Below, one piece after another: positions 12,988 through 24,063 of a DNA stretch of 64,000 nt (the stretch's first letter is position 1; each line of letters starts with the position of its first letter). Location: positions 200,189 through 264,188 of the forward strand of contig VTPC01091062.1 in NCBI GenBank assembly GCA_011009095.1. Reading direction: 5' to 3'. This DNA is from Ignelater luminosus (Eukaryota; Arthropoda; Insecta; Coleoptera; Elateridae). A program made the position numbers and the translations under genes. A model generated the notes under the pieces. It searched no databases and was not told the origin of the DNA. It worked only from the letters and a program-made list of their open reading frames with translations.

Positions 12988-13371
12988 GTCAAAATGAGCC
13001 TTAAATTTCGAATGGATGTTTTTGGGTGGTCACCCTTATCACCATAGACACTTGGCCCGAAATGCGAGCAAAACTATCGGTACTATGTGAGTAGCAGAAG
13101 CAGTGTTTCTGTTGTTTTTTTTATCATTAGATAAACAATTTAATTAAAGCTTAATTAAAACTTTTAGAACACTTTATTAACAAACTTTAACAAATAGAGA
13201 TGAGACTCAACTAGAAACTGAATTCTTTCAAGGAATGAATATTCTTATTCACTCAGTGAATATTCTTTTTCTTCCTTTCAGGATTCTTTTTTCTTTAAAA
13301 CGTTTGACCGCTATATCACTGCATGACACTCTTGTATTTGACAAAACAACAACCCTAAACTCACTAAATAA
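12988..13371. repeat. Dispersed repeat, copy 2 (LTR-like)
   Basis: Same-orientation relative of 6486..6942, shorter through internal deletions and with an extra partial duplication of the GAATATTCTT block near 13240..13270. The match ends at CCCTAAACTCACT, just before the TA target of the Mos1-like mariner at 13385. Confidence 0.6.
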
Positions 13372-13384
13372 TAAAAGTAAAATA

Positions 13385-14622
13385 GGTATGTGTAAAAAGT
13401 AATGTCGTATTTGATGTGTTGCAATATAGATGGCGTAACTTTTTAATTTCAATTTGAAAATTTAATTGTTTTGGTGTCAGCCATCTTTGATAATTGTTTA
13501 TTTTTTGCAATACAATAATTTGTCAAAATGTCACCAACTGAACAACATATAAGACATTTAATTTTATTTTTTTTAATAAAAAGGTAAATGCAACTGTTAC
13601 ATCAAATGAAATTTGTTCAGTTTACGGTCCAAACACAGTTAATGTCAGAAAATGTCAAAGATGGTATGAAAAATCTAGAAATAGCGATATTTTATTACAA
13701 GATGAACCAAGAGCTGGGCGTCCTGAAGAAATTGATGAAACAAAATTACTTGAACAAATTGATGAAGATTAACAGCTAGGGATTTGGTTGAAAAATTTAA
13801 TTGTTGTCATAAAACTATTGCAATTCATTTACACAAGTTAGGAAAAATAAATAGACATGGTGTGTGGTTGCCCCATGAATTAACAATCAATCAACTTGCT
13901 CAACGTATGACAATTTGATCATCATTATTGTCAAGACACAATTTATGCTCATTTTTAGACAGAATAGTTACTGGAGATGAAAAATGGGTTTTGTATGTCA
14001 ATGTTAAAAAACAAAAACAATGGTTGAGCAAAGGGCAAACACCAATACCAACAGCTAAAACGCCATTACATCAAAAAAAATAATGTTATGCATTTGGTGG
14101 GATGTTAAAGGTGTTGCCTATTTTGAGTTACTTGAACCAAATCAAACCATCACTTCTCAAGTTTATATTAACCAATTAGACAAATTAAATAATGCATTAA
14201 AATCAAAACGTCAAGCTTTAATAAATAGACGTGGTGTTATATTACAACATGATAATGCAAAGCCACATACTGCAAAATTAACACAGGAAAAATTAAAGGA
14301 GTTAGGATAGGAAGTTTTGCCTCATCCATCATTTTCCCCGGATTTGGCACCCTCTGATTATCATCTGTTCAGAGGACTTCAAAATTATTTAGATGGAAAA
14401 ATATTTAATTCAATAGAGGATATAAAAAACGCTATTCAATTTTATTTTGATAATAAGGATGAAAGTTTTTATAAAAATGGGATAGCTAAATTGCCTGAAA
14501 GATGGCAATATGTTGTTAATAACAATGGACAATACATAATTGATTAACATTTTTTCTATATATTAAATAAATGATACTGAAATAAAATGAATAAAACGAC
14601 ATTATTTATTACACAACCCCAG
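13385..14622 (+). mobile_element. Mos1-like mariner element, inactive
   Basis: The element is about 1.24 kb and lies between TA dinucleotides (13383..13384 and 14623..14624). Its ends are imperfect inverted repeats sharing a TGTGTAA...AATGTCGT core: the left end starts GGTATGTGTAAAAAGTAATG, and the right end reads in reverse as CTGGGGTTGTGTAATAAATA. One transposase gene on the plus strand fills it. Confidence 0.85.
13528..14547 (+). pseudogene. Mos1-like mariner transposase pseudogene (DD34D)
   Basis: A mariner-family transposase broken by stops and frameshifts. The ATG at 13528 begins MSPTEQHIRHLILFF. The helix-turn-helix region follows (VYGPNTVNVRKCQRWYEK), then DEPRAGRP, the signature WLPHELT near 13869, and the first catalytic block TGDEKWVLYVN near 13973. 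The last part is nearly open: 14083..14310 and 14317..14547 share one frame and are separated by a single TAG at 14308..14310. That stop sits where relatives have Trp, before EVLPHP. The second catalytic Asp (QHDNAKPHTA) and third (SPDLAPSDYHLF) are both present, 34 residues apart. The C-terminus GIAKLPERWQYVV matches mauritiana-type mariners. Confidence 0.9.
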
Positions 14623-14649
14623 TACTAATCACCATTTGAATGAGTGTGA

Positions 14650-17630
14650 ATAATGGAATTTATAGAAAGAAGCTTTGCTACAATCGTCAATTGTTTTAAT
14701 TCGGACCAAGACGAGAACAGTCGCAGCTTGCACTTACTCTATTCTTTTTACAACCATTTCATGAATAATCTTATTACTGTCATTTCTGAATAAACTCTGA
14801 CTCATTTGCTAATATTCAATGAAAAAAATTCTTTTATTTATTTATATATATTTATTGTCCAATTTAACATTTTACTGTTGTTGATAAAATGCCACTTTTA
14901 AATTTATAAATCAGTCCATGACAATATAGTTATATATTGCTGTGGATTTCGGTAGGTAACGAAATACAATACAAATTTGCATTTTTCTTCTTAATTTTAT
15001 TGACTTAAAACGTTTAGTATTTAATATTCAAAATCTATAGTAATAAGTGGACTCAGAAAATCTTCAATTTTCATTATCTTTAAATCATGATGACAGGAAT
15101 GGATGCATGTGAAGTTGAATAATAATTTAATAAATTTAAATAAAGCATTGAATTTTATAAATTACCATTTCCCCCTAGTGTTAAAAACTCGATATGACTA
15201 ATTTAAATGATATAAACCTGACTAAATCCAATAGTCAGATAACGAGTATAAAAGTAATAGCTAATAGCAATAAAATAATGAAGGGAGTTTTTAACAATAC
15301 ACCCACTATACTATCTAATTAATGTGTTCAAAAAAGTATCTAAAGCAAAATGTAACCATGTCATCAGCATCAATACCCGGATCTTTATACAACAATAATT
15401 TAATAATGCAATTTCCAACGGGTTAAATCAGCAAGAACATCCATATTTCCATATGATGCTTCGTTAAACTGTAATCAACACAAAAAAAACTCGCTTTAAA
15501 TTGAAATGTCCGACGCAGATGGTGAAACATTTTCAATTAATTACAAAAGCTTCCCCCACAGATGAAAGTACCAATTTAAAAATAACAACAATATAAAAAA
15601 TTGAAGAATTACAAAAAAATTAGAAAAATTCTGCCCTTATTTCCTTCCTGATAATATATGCAAACCAAGTCGAACATTTATTTTCTTTTAAGGAAAAATG
15701 TGTAGAGCAAGTTTGAATTTTTTAAAATGCTACCCGATACATCTATAACACCATAACATCACAAAGACATGAATATTTGATACACCATTTATTATTTATG
15801 TATTCGAGAGAGCGAGTATCTGCTCAAGCGGATCGGAGGGGACATTTCCCGTTTTCATATATGCCTTATAACCAAAAAACCTTTTGGTGATCCTTCTTTT
15901 CTGTCGAATAGGATCAAAAAGTTTGGAAACTTTTCAAATTTAAAAAATTTACAAATATAAAAATATTTATTTTACGCGGGGAAGCTATCTTTTCAACTTT
16001 TTTTTCGCGCGAAGGTAGAAGAAAAAAACACCAATGCATTTTAAGTCTTTATTTTCCTTTTATTCTGTCTGCGTCAGGTGAAGCGAGGAGTGGGTTATTA
16101 ATAGTAGGAAGCAACGGGATGGAGTGCTACCAGCATAAGAGACATGAATAAATGATAGCATTAAAGACGGTGCTCGTCAACGTATGCTTTCAATTCAATT
16201 TGCGAGACATATTCGCAACATCCTCTGTAAAATGGGTATTTTCGGGAATGAAAGACCCCTAATAGAGAGTGGAAATGCAATGAAATTATTTCTAAAGCAC
16301 CGGAAACTTTCTAATTTAACAACGAAAAGAAAAGTCCTTTTAGTTAAATAAAGTGGAACTTTTTTGTTATTGTTATGACAGAAAATATAAGAGAAAAACC
16401 TTGTACAAACTGTTATTTCTTCCAGAAAAATCAACAAACATTCTTTTGAAATAATAAGAGATATTTGCTTATTAAAGAAAGAATATTATTCAGAAAATTC
16501 TCGGAGATACAGCGATTTCCTCGTTTTAACTTAGTTAAAATTTATAACTTTTGTTCTATCTCTACATGGAAAATTACTCCCTTCTTGGAAATTAAAGGCA
16601 AACAAGAAATGTTTGTCAGAACAGAGTTTTAGTTTTATTGATAATCATTTTAAACTCTAGCAAAAAATTATCAATGTTTAAATCACATTTCAACCTTACA
16701 TTTACTGAATGAATTTGATCTTTTGCATTATAGTTATTTCGTTAAACTTATTTAGGTTAGTGTCCTGTTCAAAATAAACTCTCTAATTAAATTGTATTAA
16801 TTTTAATCATAAATATTGTATGAAACAAATTTTTAATTACGACAGTTTTTGTAACGTCTTAAATGCATCAAACTTCGAATTTTATTACATTTTAATAAAT
16901 TCGCTTTCGTGTCTTGTTTTAAAGAATTTGGAATGTTCAACACTAGGTATACCATTAATGCTATAGGCAAAAACTTATTTGTCTTTATTATTATTATTTA
17001 TTATTTAATTTTCTGTTTGTATGAATTTTTTCAAATCTGATTATGTATGATTTGTTTTTTATTAATTTTCTTTGCGCTAACTAACTCCCTTTATATGTTT
17101 ACATCTACCGAAGACAGCATTTCTATGTGTACAACTGAAAATTTTGCAAATGTATGTGTACTGTTTTTTGCATGAGTTATAATACGTCTTTTATTAATCC
17201 GATGATATTTTAGGAGCATTGAAGATTGCATTATTGACAATTTAGGAATTGAGTTCTTGATCAATATCCAAAAAAAAGCATCCTGTTGAGAACGATTGTT
17301 TATTGATACAAGAGCGCACAGAACACGCAAATGTCAAGTCTAATAAGAACTAGAGAAACAACTCAGCTGCGCAACCAAAATAAGGCAGACCCAAATCAAA
17401 ATGATTGTACAGGTTGTCAAGATCTCCACAAACTATAAAAAGATGCGCAAGTTAGCTTATTAATGACATAAATCCTGTGGTCCAAAAATCAGGATTAGTT
17501 AAAAAGTGAGCCTAAGCAAGAACGGATTCAGAACTTAACATATTTTTGCGCCCTCCCATCCCATTCCAAACAATATAACAGTTAGACAATTTTATCTTTG
17601 AAATGATTTCTGAACGGAAAAAAATTTTTT
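14650..17630. other. AT-rich non-coding stretch, no gene recognised
   Basis: Scattered short open frames only. Nothing with a domain, splice pair or repeat structure was seen. Confidence 0.45.
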
Positions 17631-17635
17631 GTTAA

Positions 17636-18085
17636 ATACTACAAATTTAGAATTTATTTTAGAGTTAGGAACAGATTAATTTGCTGCTACAGCAAACAAA
17701 TATTTGCTGTCCAAAATTCCACTAAATTTCTTGTTGCCCCAACAAAACATTTTTTTTTGCGCGTGCGATCTGATGACGATGTACCCTAAGGTACAGGAAA
17801 GCATTACAAGTGGAAAGGCCCGGTTTAAAGATGCTTGCATAGTATAACACTCCAAACTGTTTTCTCAGATAAAACAGCGCAATTCTGTCCAATCTTGCAA
17901 ATAAAATGAAAATATCTGCATATTTCACAAGACAAATTAGATTTTCTGAAACTAACTGCACGCAAAAAAATGTCTTGTTAGTGCAACAAGAAATTTGGTG
18001 GAATTTAGGACAGCAAATATTTTTTTGCTGTAGCAACAAATTAATCTGTTCCTAACTCTAAAGTAAATTATAAATTTGTTGTATC
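17636..18085. mobile_element. Palindromic element (family A) with about 130-bp inverted arms
   Basis: The left arm 17636..17765 and right arm 17955..18085 are reverse complements with modest divergence, around a spacer of about 190 bp. Landmarks in the left arm are AGAGTTAGGAACAGATTAAT, TTTGCTGTCCAAAATTCCAC, TTCTTGTTGC and AACAAAACATTTTTTT. The arm also contains a small hairpin (TTTGCTG/CAGCAAA). There is no coding capacity. A third partial copy in left-arm orientation lies at 18130..18168 plus 18819..18850, split by the foldback element. Superfamily unknown; a foldback or MITE-like DNA element is inferred. Confidence 0.75.
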
Positions 18086-18129
18086 TACCAAAATATTGTA
18101 GTGGTAAGAACAAAGAATTATACTGTATG

Positions 18130-18168
18130 ACAAAAATATTTGCTGTCCAAAATTCCACTAAATTTTTG
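18130..18168. repeat. Family A third copy, left piece
   Basis: This repeats AAATATTTGCTGTCCAAAAT and the following CCACTAAATTT from the family A left arm. It breaks off at AAATTTTTG where the foldback element begins. The sequence picks up again at 18819. Confidence 0.75.
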
Positions 18169-18809
18169 GGGAACCGGGCAGCTCCCGGAGGATTTCTCCC
18201 GGCGGTCTTTCCCCGGCATGGACTTTTTTCGGCATGGACTTCTCCCGGCACGGATCTCTCCCGGCGTGGATTTCTTCCGGCACAGATATTTCCCGGCATA
18301 CACGTAGAATTGGGGTTTTGACTATGCTTAGTCCACAATATCATGTAGTAACATAATATTGCGCTGGTTATAATCAGTCATCAGCGAGAGGGCTTGTTAG
18401 ATGTTCGGTTAAAGGTTAGGTTAGAGGTTAGGCTATAGTTAAGTTACAGGTTAGGTTAGAGGTTAAGTGAGAGGTTAGGTGAGAGGTTAAGTTAGAGGTT
18501 AGGTTAGAGGTTAGGTGAGAGGTTAGGTGAGAGGTTAGGATAAAAGTTAGGATAAAAGTTAGGTTAATGGTTAGGTTAGAGGTTGGGGTTATAACCAGCT
18601 CAATATTACGTTACTGCCTGATATTGTGGACTAAGCATGGTTGAAACCCCAATTTTACGTGTATGCCAAGAAATATCCGTGCCGGGAGAAGTCCACGCTG
18701 GGACATATACTTGCCAGAAGAGATTCGTTCCGGCATCTTTCCGTGCCGGAAGATATCGGTGCCGGGAAAAGGCTGCCGGGAAAAGGCCGCCGGGAGATGC
18801 CCGCAGCCC
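18169..18809. mobile_element. Foldback (FB/MULE-like) element with subrepeat arms and 9-bp target duplication
   Basis: This 641-bp element starts GGGAACCGGGCAGCTCCCGG and ends GGGAGATGCCCGCAGCCC. The left arm (18169..18373) and right arm (18589..18809) are inverted copies. The outer half of each arm is an array of 13-17-bp subrepeats carrying CCCGGC, for example CCGGCATGGACTTCTC. The inner half is unique and ends at CTGGTTATAA / TTATAACCAG. The 215-bp centre is mostly a 12-bp minisatellite. AAATTTTTG occurs immediately on both sides (18160..18168 and 18810..18818), an exact 9-bp duplication. Arms of short subrepeats plus a 9-bp duplication are the known hallmarks of Drosophila FB elements, placed with MULEs. 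Membership of that group is inferred, since no transposase is present. Confidence 0.85.
18407..18588 (+). repeat. 12-bp minisatellite with TTAGG-containing units
   Basis: About 15 tandem units of GGTTAGGTTAGA and variants (GGTTAGGTGAGA, GGTTAAGTTAGA, GTTAGGATAAAA) form the core of the foldback element. Each consensus unit holds two TTAG steps of the insect telomere repeat TTAGG, but the period is 12 rather than 5. A telomeric origin is only a suggestion. Confidence 0.95.
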
Positions 18810-18818
18810 AAATTTTTG

Positions 18819-18850
18819 TAGCACCAACAAAACATTTTTTTCCGTGTGTA
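18819..18850. repeat. Family A third copy, right piece
   Basis: TAGCACCAACAAAACATTTT continues the family A arm exactly where the left piece (18130..18168) stopped, apart from the duplicated AAATTTTTG. This shows that the foldback element landed inside an older family A copy. Confidence 0.7.
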
Positions 18851-18869
18851 AATAAGGATCGAAAATAGG

Positions 18870-21829
18870 TGGTCATTAGTGATTTTGGTATCACTATGGA
18901 CGTAATAATTTCTTCTTCCCTACGATGTGTTTCTCAGAACGATCTTAAAAGAAATCGAACCGTCTTAGGCCGGTTTCCTGCCTAAAAGCGCTAGAACTTA
19001 GCGGGTTACAATTTTTAAAATCTCGACATATACAGTGTTCCAGAAAACTCGGACTCATCTAAAGTACAATTATCATTTTTGTACACTGAACAGCCCTCAA
19101 CTGGAACCAGTATAGAAATTACAGCTGCACTTCAAACGAGTGCGTAAGTAGAACAAAAAGAAAAAATATAGGTATAAGCTTTCTCCGAGACTCCCTGTAT
19201 GTATATTTGTGCCCGTGTTCCTTTATATCTTATTTATATCTTATCTACAAGACGAGTGGTGTAAACAGGGTGCTGGGAGAATCTTCACTTTTTTTTGAAA
19301 ATATATCTGTTCGCCGACAAGGATAGAAGTGTTCGTTATTCTGAAAGTTTTTCTTACTAAGAAAACTTTACTTCTTGACCAATATGTACATAGACACCAG
19401 AATTTGCTGAAGTCATTGTATCAGACTGAATTGTTGAAAGGTGGAATGTTAGAAACTATACTTCCTATGGTTTCAGTATGGTCCTTGTTCTTCGAGCGGG
19501 TGTCATATATAATAAGTTGCGTCGACAATTTCACCTCTACTTGAGTTACGTGGGCTCAATAGACATAATTAGGTGAATTCCGAACCACCAGAACTGTTTA
19601 AAAGATTCTAGCCTCTTCTGTTTAGGAAAATCTCTTAGGCAAAGTAAAAATATTTTCAGTCTTTAAGACAAGAAAAAGAGCAGTGTTCAACATGTTGAAA
19701 GTACTATTTTGTAGAACAAAATTCCTTTGCAGAACGCTTTTCTACTCAATTATTATTCTTTTTTTTGCCTTATTCTTTAAAAGGCCAAAATGTATGTTTC
19801 GTGTAACTTTGAAAAATGGTGCAACAATCGGTGGTAACTTCCAGCCGAAAGCGCATAGCTGTTTTAGATCCCATTTGGGATCTCATTTGAATGTAATTGT
19901 TGGACTGTGACGTAGATACCACTCATGTTCACTTTCACGTGGTGACAGATCGTGAGGTAATTGATGTTCTGGTTCTCAGCGTCCTTGGCGAGATGGCGGT
20001 GAACAATAGGAACGCAGCGTGGTCGTCGATTCGACGAGGATGGTTGTCGGCAACAGAATAACTAGCAATGGCGGCGGCGGTGGTAGGCGGTTGGCACGTC
20101 GGTGTTCAATAGAAGAAATTTTATGATGGAAACATTTGATAGCGTTGCATAGAACTGATAGTCGAATGCTGTTGGTCGGATGTAACATGTGGAAATGTGG
20201 AAAAGAAGCTTAGACATATCTAAAATTGCAGATAATAGCGAAATCACTATGAAAATACATTTGAAGAAGCCAAGACTCGAGAAGCAATTAACAGTTTTGA
20301 TGAAGTTAGAAGCTTAATTACAACAGAAAACAAAAAGTCATGAGTAGCCTTAAGCACTAGCTAGATTTCTTTTAGGAAGTATACGTATCCAGAAAGACTG
20401 GAAACAGATACAGTTTCACAAAAACTATTAAAACAATTTTTAGCTTAAATGCGATTATTTCTTAGTTTCCTTCTATACAGGGTATTTCGTAGGGCATTCC
20501 TTTAATGTCGGGGTTGTGTTTTGGGTAATTTTTCTATAAAACACTTCGGTAAGCCATGGAAGATAGTTTTATCCTTGCTACTAGATCAGCAAACATTTTT
20601 TAAGGTGCATATTGCTTAGAACCAAGGTCACCAAATGACAATAATGCTAATTTGGTGCATATCATTTTATTTTTCCTTATAACTTTCGTTTAATTAACCA
20701 AGACAAAAATATCACTAGCGTTATCAATTACAACTCATTGATACCAGGAAGTCATGTTCACTAGAAATGCATCGAAGTAGCCTCTAATTACTAGTAACTA
20801 TTATTAGAGGTTGATATTGGAAACATAACTTATCAGTGTAATAGTAGAAAAATATTTGCAAAACTCTGCACTATCTACCACACACGATACATGTTTATTT
20901 ATTATTCATATTATGGAAAGTATCTACTTCAAACAAGCCTTAAAACTAACTTCTGAACATCTAAATCACTTGTTATTCCTTTGTTCCTTTATTCAACAGA
21001 ATCTACTTAAAGTAAAGAACCTCTTTATATGCAAAGAGTTTATTGAATAAAGAAACTTAAACCGTAAAGCGTCAACTTGAAACTGAAGTGGTATCGATAA
21101 ATTTAATTACGGAAGAATTAGCACTACAAGAGTTTCCATTATACAAGAAGTAGTTACATAAAGTTAGCTACCTACTACGATTCCATTAGACATTTCGTAA
21201 TTCCCCCGTTACCATTTTGGTTCAAAGTAACTACGTATTTTAAAACTTATTCAAACAAGTAAATTTCATTACGTTACTTAACAACGAAAAATAAATTTCA
21301 AGAATAGTACACTCCGTGGTCACTTTAAGCGAATTTTAAGCCCTTCGATAAATTATTACCATCGCACACACTCAAGCCGAGTAAAGAACTCTTAAGGTTC
21401 TTTAATTTTTTATCAGTACTAAACATGGGTGTGAACTTGTCGGTTTAGATGGGGGAGAAAATGACCAACAATCCTACTTTATATTAGTCTACCACTGGAG
21501 GATTCTTTTGAGAAAAGGCTAACATGTTACCCTTATTAGGTGTTGATTTTTTATTTAACGCCGTTTTTTAGGATGAGCCTCTCGCGAACAGATAAGTTTT
21601 ATTTACTTTTTTCTATATTTCCTGAAAGCTTTAGTACACAAAAAAGTTTCCTCAAAGACATTAAAATTCATATTTCATCCCCTATCTATTATTACTTTCC
21701 CCTTTTGCATCGCGAAATTCTTTTAATTGAAACTTTAGACTTCCTCTTTAATAGAAAATTCAATTCAATAAAATTCAATTTTTAATTCGAAAGGGCGGGG
21801 TAGAAATAAATAAAATTTAAAAATCTTAC
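18870..21829. other. Non-coding stretch, probably downstream intron of the minus-strand gene
   Basis: If the minus-strand exon at 21830..22147 is real, this lies in its first intron. Isolated TACAGGGT-type ends occur near 20475, and a more GC-rich patch with GGCGGCGG lies at 19960..20110. No further exon with matching splice sites was recognised. Confidence 0.4.
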
Positions 21830-22147
21830 CTTATCTCTCAGCATATCCCTTGTCCTGGTGGCTTGCGCTCTGCTGCGATGCAATTCCAGTTGCAATTCCA
21901 AACATCTTTCTTGCCAATTTACGCTACCTCCATCACAAGGTCCAGCCCCAGGATCCAATACCTCGAAAGCGGCTAACGGGGGCGGTAGTACGGAAGAAGA
22001 ATTTGTTTCGCGGGCAGCACGACGGGGTAGTAGTCGGGGGCTCGATGGGGTCGAACGCGATTCGCGGGTCAACTCGTTCAAACGCGAAAGAGGGTCAAAT
22101 ATTTGGCTCAAACGCCGAGGTTTTGAGGAAGTACTTTCACCTTCCAT
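21830..22147 (-). CDS. First coding exon, PLEKHH/MAX-1-like (pleckstrin homology domain family H)
   Basis: The ATG at 22147 opens a 106-codon frame ending exactly at a consensus donor (GATAAG|GTAAGA, phase 0, intron beginning at 21829). The N-terminal 75 residues are Ser/Pro/Arg-rich and probably disordered (SSKPRRLSQIFDPLSRLNEL). The last 30 residues, VNWQERCLELQLELHRSRAQ then ATRTRDMLRDK, start a coiled coil. They match the pattern V-x-W-Q-x-R-C-L-x-L ... R-x-Q-A-x-x-x-R-x-x-L-x-D-K that I know from the N-terminus of vertebrate PLEKHH proteins. Those are cytoplasmic proteins with PH, MyTH4 and FERM domains; the worm member MAX-1 acts in motor axon guidance. Those domains would be encoded by later exons at lower coordinates and are not in this exon. 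High GC and low stop density against AT-rich flanks support coding. The exon is firm; the family name rests on a short match. Confidence 0.75.
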
Positions 22148-22149
22148 TA

Positions 22150-23630
22150 TTATTATTGTAAAAACAAAAAGAATCTCGATTACAATTTGTGATATATTTG
22201 TTGATAGATATGTAACAGTAATTTTAGGTTACTTCCATAATTAAATTCTAATTTGAATAATATGTTAATGTCCTCTTTAAACAATTAATAATATTATTTT
22301 GACAATCATTAAATACATTTTTTTGTAAAATTCTATTAATTATTATTACTATTTTTTTTAACAACGCGAGCTAAAAGCGTTTGGAGTCACTTTATTTATA
22401 GGTACAACGTTTAGAGCTATTTTTAAAAGTCTTAAATGAATTCAACAACAATAATTATTATAACAAATTATTCAAACAATTAAAACAACAATATCAATAT
22501 CACTTTGGATGGAAGTTTTAACATTTATTAAATCACAACCATGCGAATTTCTTTTTTTTTATTTAGATCGACGAAATACTATCTCCGAAAGGGTTAAACT
22601 CCGACCACGACGAAAGCAAACTGAACCTTAGATCTTCTAAGACAGAATGCATGGCCAATGACCTTATAATGGCTCGTAGAAATGTGTGACTTGGAAGGTC
22701 GTATATGCTTCTAGTACTCACTCACTATACCAACATACTTAGATGAAGACACCGTGAGTAAACAACAGAAAGACTTTGTAATATGGCAAATTAAGAGGTA
22801 GACGTTACACATACACATTCATATAATAAATTTAAACTTTGTGACTCAGCAGGAAATTTTTAACTATTATGAATTCGTTTGTGAAAACTTAAACGATTTC
22901 AGTTTTCACTTTCTATTTTTATAAACAAAACATTAACTAACAATGTATACAATAACTAACAGCAATAAAATTTCATTGAGATTCAAATAAATTTTCAGAT
23001 CACCATCGTAATTTCGAACGTTAATTTTCGGGAGATGTTTGTTAGGGAAGAAAAAAGGGTTTTACATGATTATTTATTCAGATCTTGTAAACAGCGACGG
23101 TGAAGTTTCCTTTCCTGAAACAAAGAACAACAAAAAACATTAGGATTTCCTCGTTTAGGATTTTCTCTAGTCTATTGCCTACAACGCGCAAAAAGCACGG
23201 TCAGGCCAACACTTCTTATATATCAGGTCATTTATTATCACACTTTCGCCTGTCAGAAAAACGCATACAAAAAAATTCAGCCGGACACGACTTTTGATGG
23301 AAATATGAAACTTACCGAAAGGGAATTTTTACAGGCGTTAAACCATTTGTGGTTTGTCGTTTTTGTCCCAAATTTTCCTTTTGTGTATCGTATTTTATAA
23401 AAAATTTGACATTCCCAAAGGATACTTGTTACATATAAAATACAAATAAATTGATTAGTGCTCTAAATAGGATGAATAAGTTTCCAAAACTGTACACACT
23501 AACGAAAATCAAAGCTTAATATTCAGTCTCAAATTAATTAACAATTACGGCATTTGAGGTTTCAGTCAGCTAAAAATTTTCCTGTGCGCGGGATCTGATT
23601 GGTTGAATATGCCTCAGCGCACTTCTAGTA
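22150..23630. other. Upstream region of the minus-strand gene, no feature recognised
   Basis: It should hold the 5' untranslated region and promoter of the PLEKHH-like gene. The reading frame stays open for some codons above the ATG, with several ATA codons, but there is no earlier ATG nearby. I could not place a TATA box or start site with confidence. Confidence 0.35.
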
Positions 23631-23931
23631 ATATAGTAGTACAATACATCTTTGTTAGAACATTGTCCATGTCGTGGTCATTCCTAAGAATAGTCATAAT
23701 AATTTAAACATTCAACATTCGTTTAAGGATCTCAATTTACTACAATTTATTTGTTTATGGCTTTAATAATGATATGTGTTGCTATGATTTTTATATGGAA
23801 GTAGGCTAGGGAATAATATTTTTGAAGAATAATAGGTTTTTGTAAATAGAAATAGAAGTCAGTATCAAAACTGTATTAAAACCATGAGAAAGAATGTAAG
23901 CATTTTGCTACATACATGTATTGGCACCCAA

Positions 23932-23949
23932 CGTGGGGCGTGAGACTCT
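23932..23949 (+). other. Primer-binding-site-like sequence after a possible LTR end
   Basis: TGGCACCCAACGTGGGGC has the look of a tRNA primer binding site placed just inside a 5' LTR. The preceding AT-rich few hundred bases could be LTR sequence. A 10-bp inverted repeat, AACCATGAGA (23880..23889) and TCTCATGGTT (23949..23958), encloses it. No gag-pol coding follows; a mariner begins 115 bp later. Weak evidence for a solo or truncated LTR retrotransposon. Confidence 0.35.
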
Positions 23950-24063
23950 CTCATGGTTCATAAATTTTTAATTTGTATATTGTATTTTATTCAGAAAGAA
24001 GAATTTTAATATATAGGGTGCTTCACAACATCGACAAACAAACAAAACAAAGTGTATTCCTTA

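Noticed and set aside
17722-18344. Overlapping open frames of 100-130 codons across the palindrome and foldback element
   Set aside because: They are the inverted arms and CCCGGC subrepeats read through, not genes.
19031-19195. Possible 165-bp MITE between TACAGTGTTCC and a CTCCCTGTA end
   Set aside because: The inverted ends align poorly beyond the first few bases, and no target duplication is clear.
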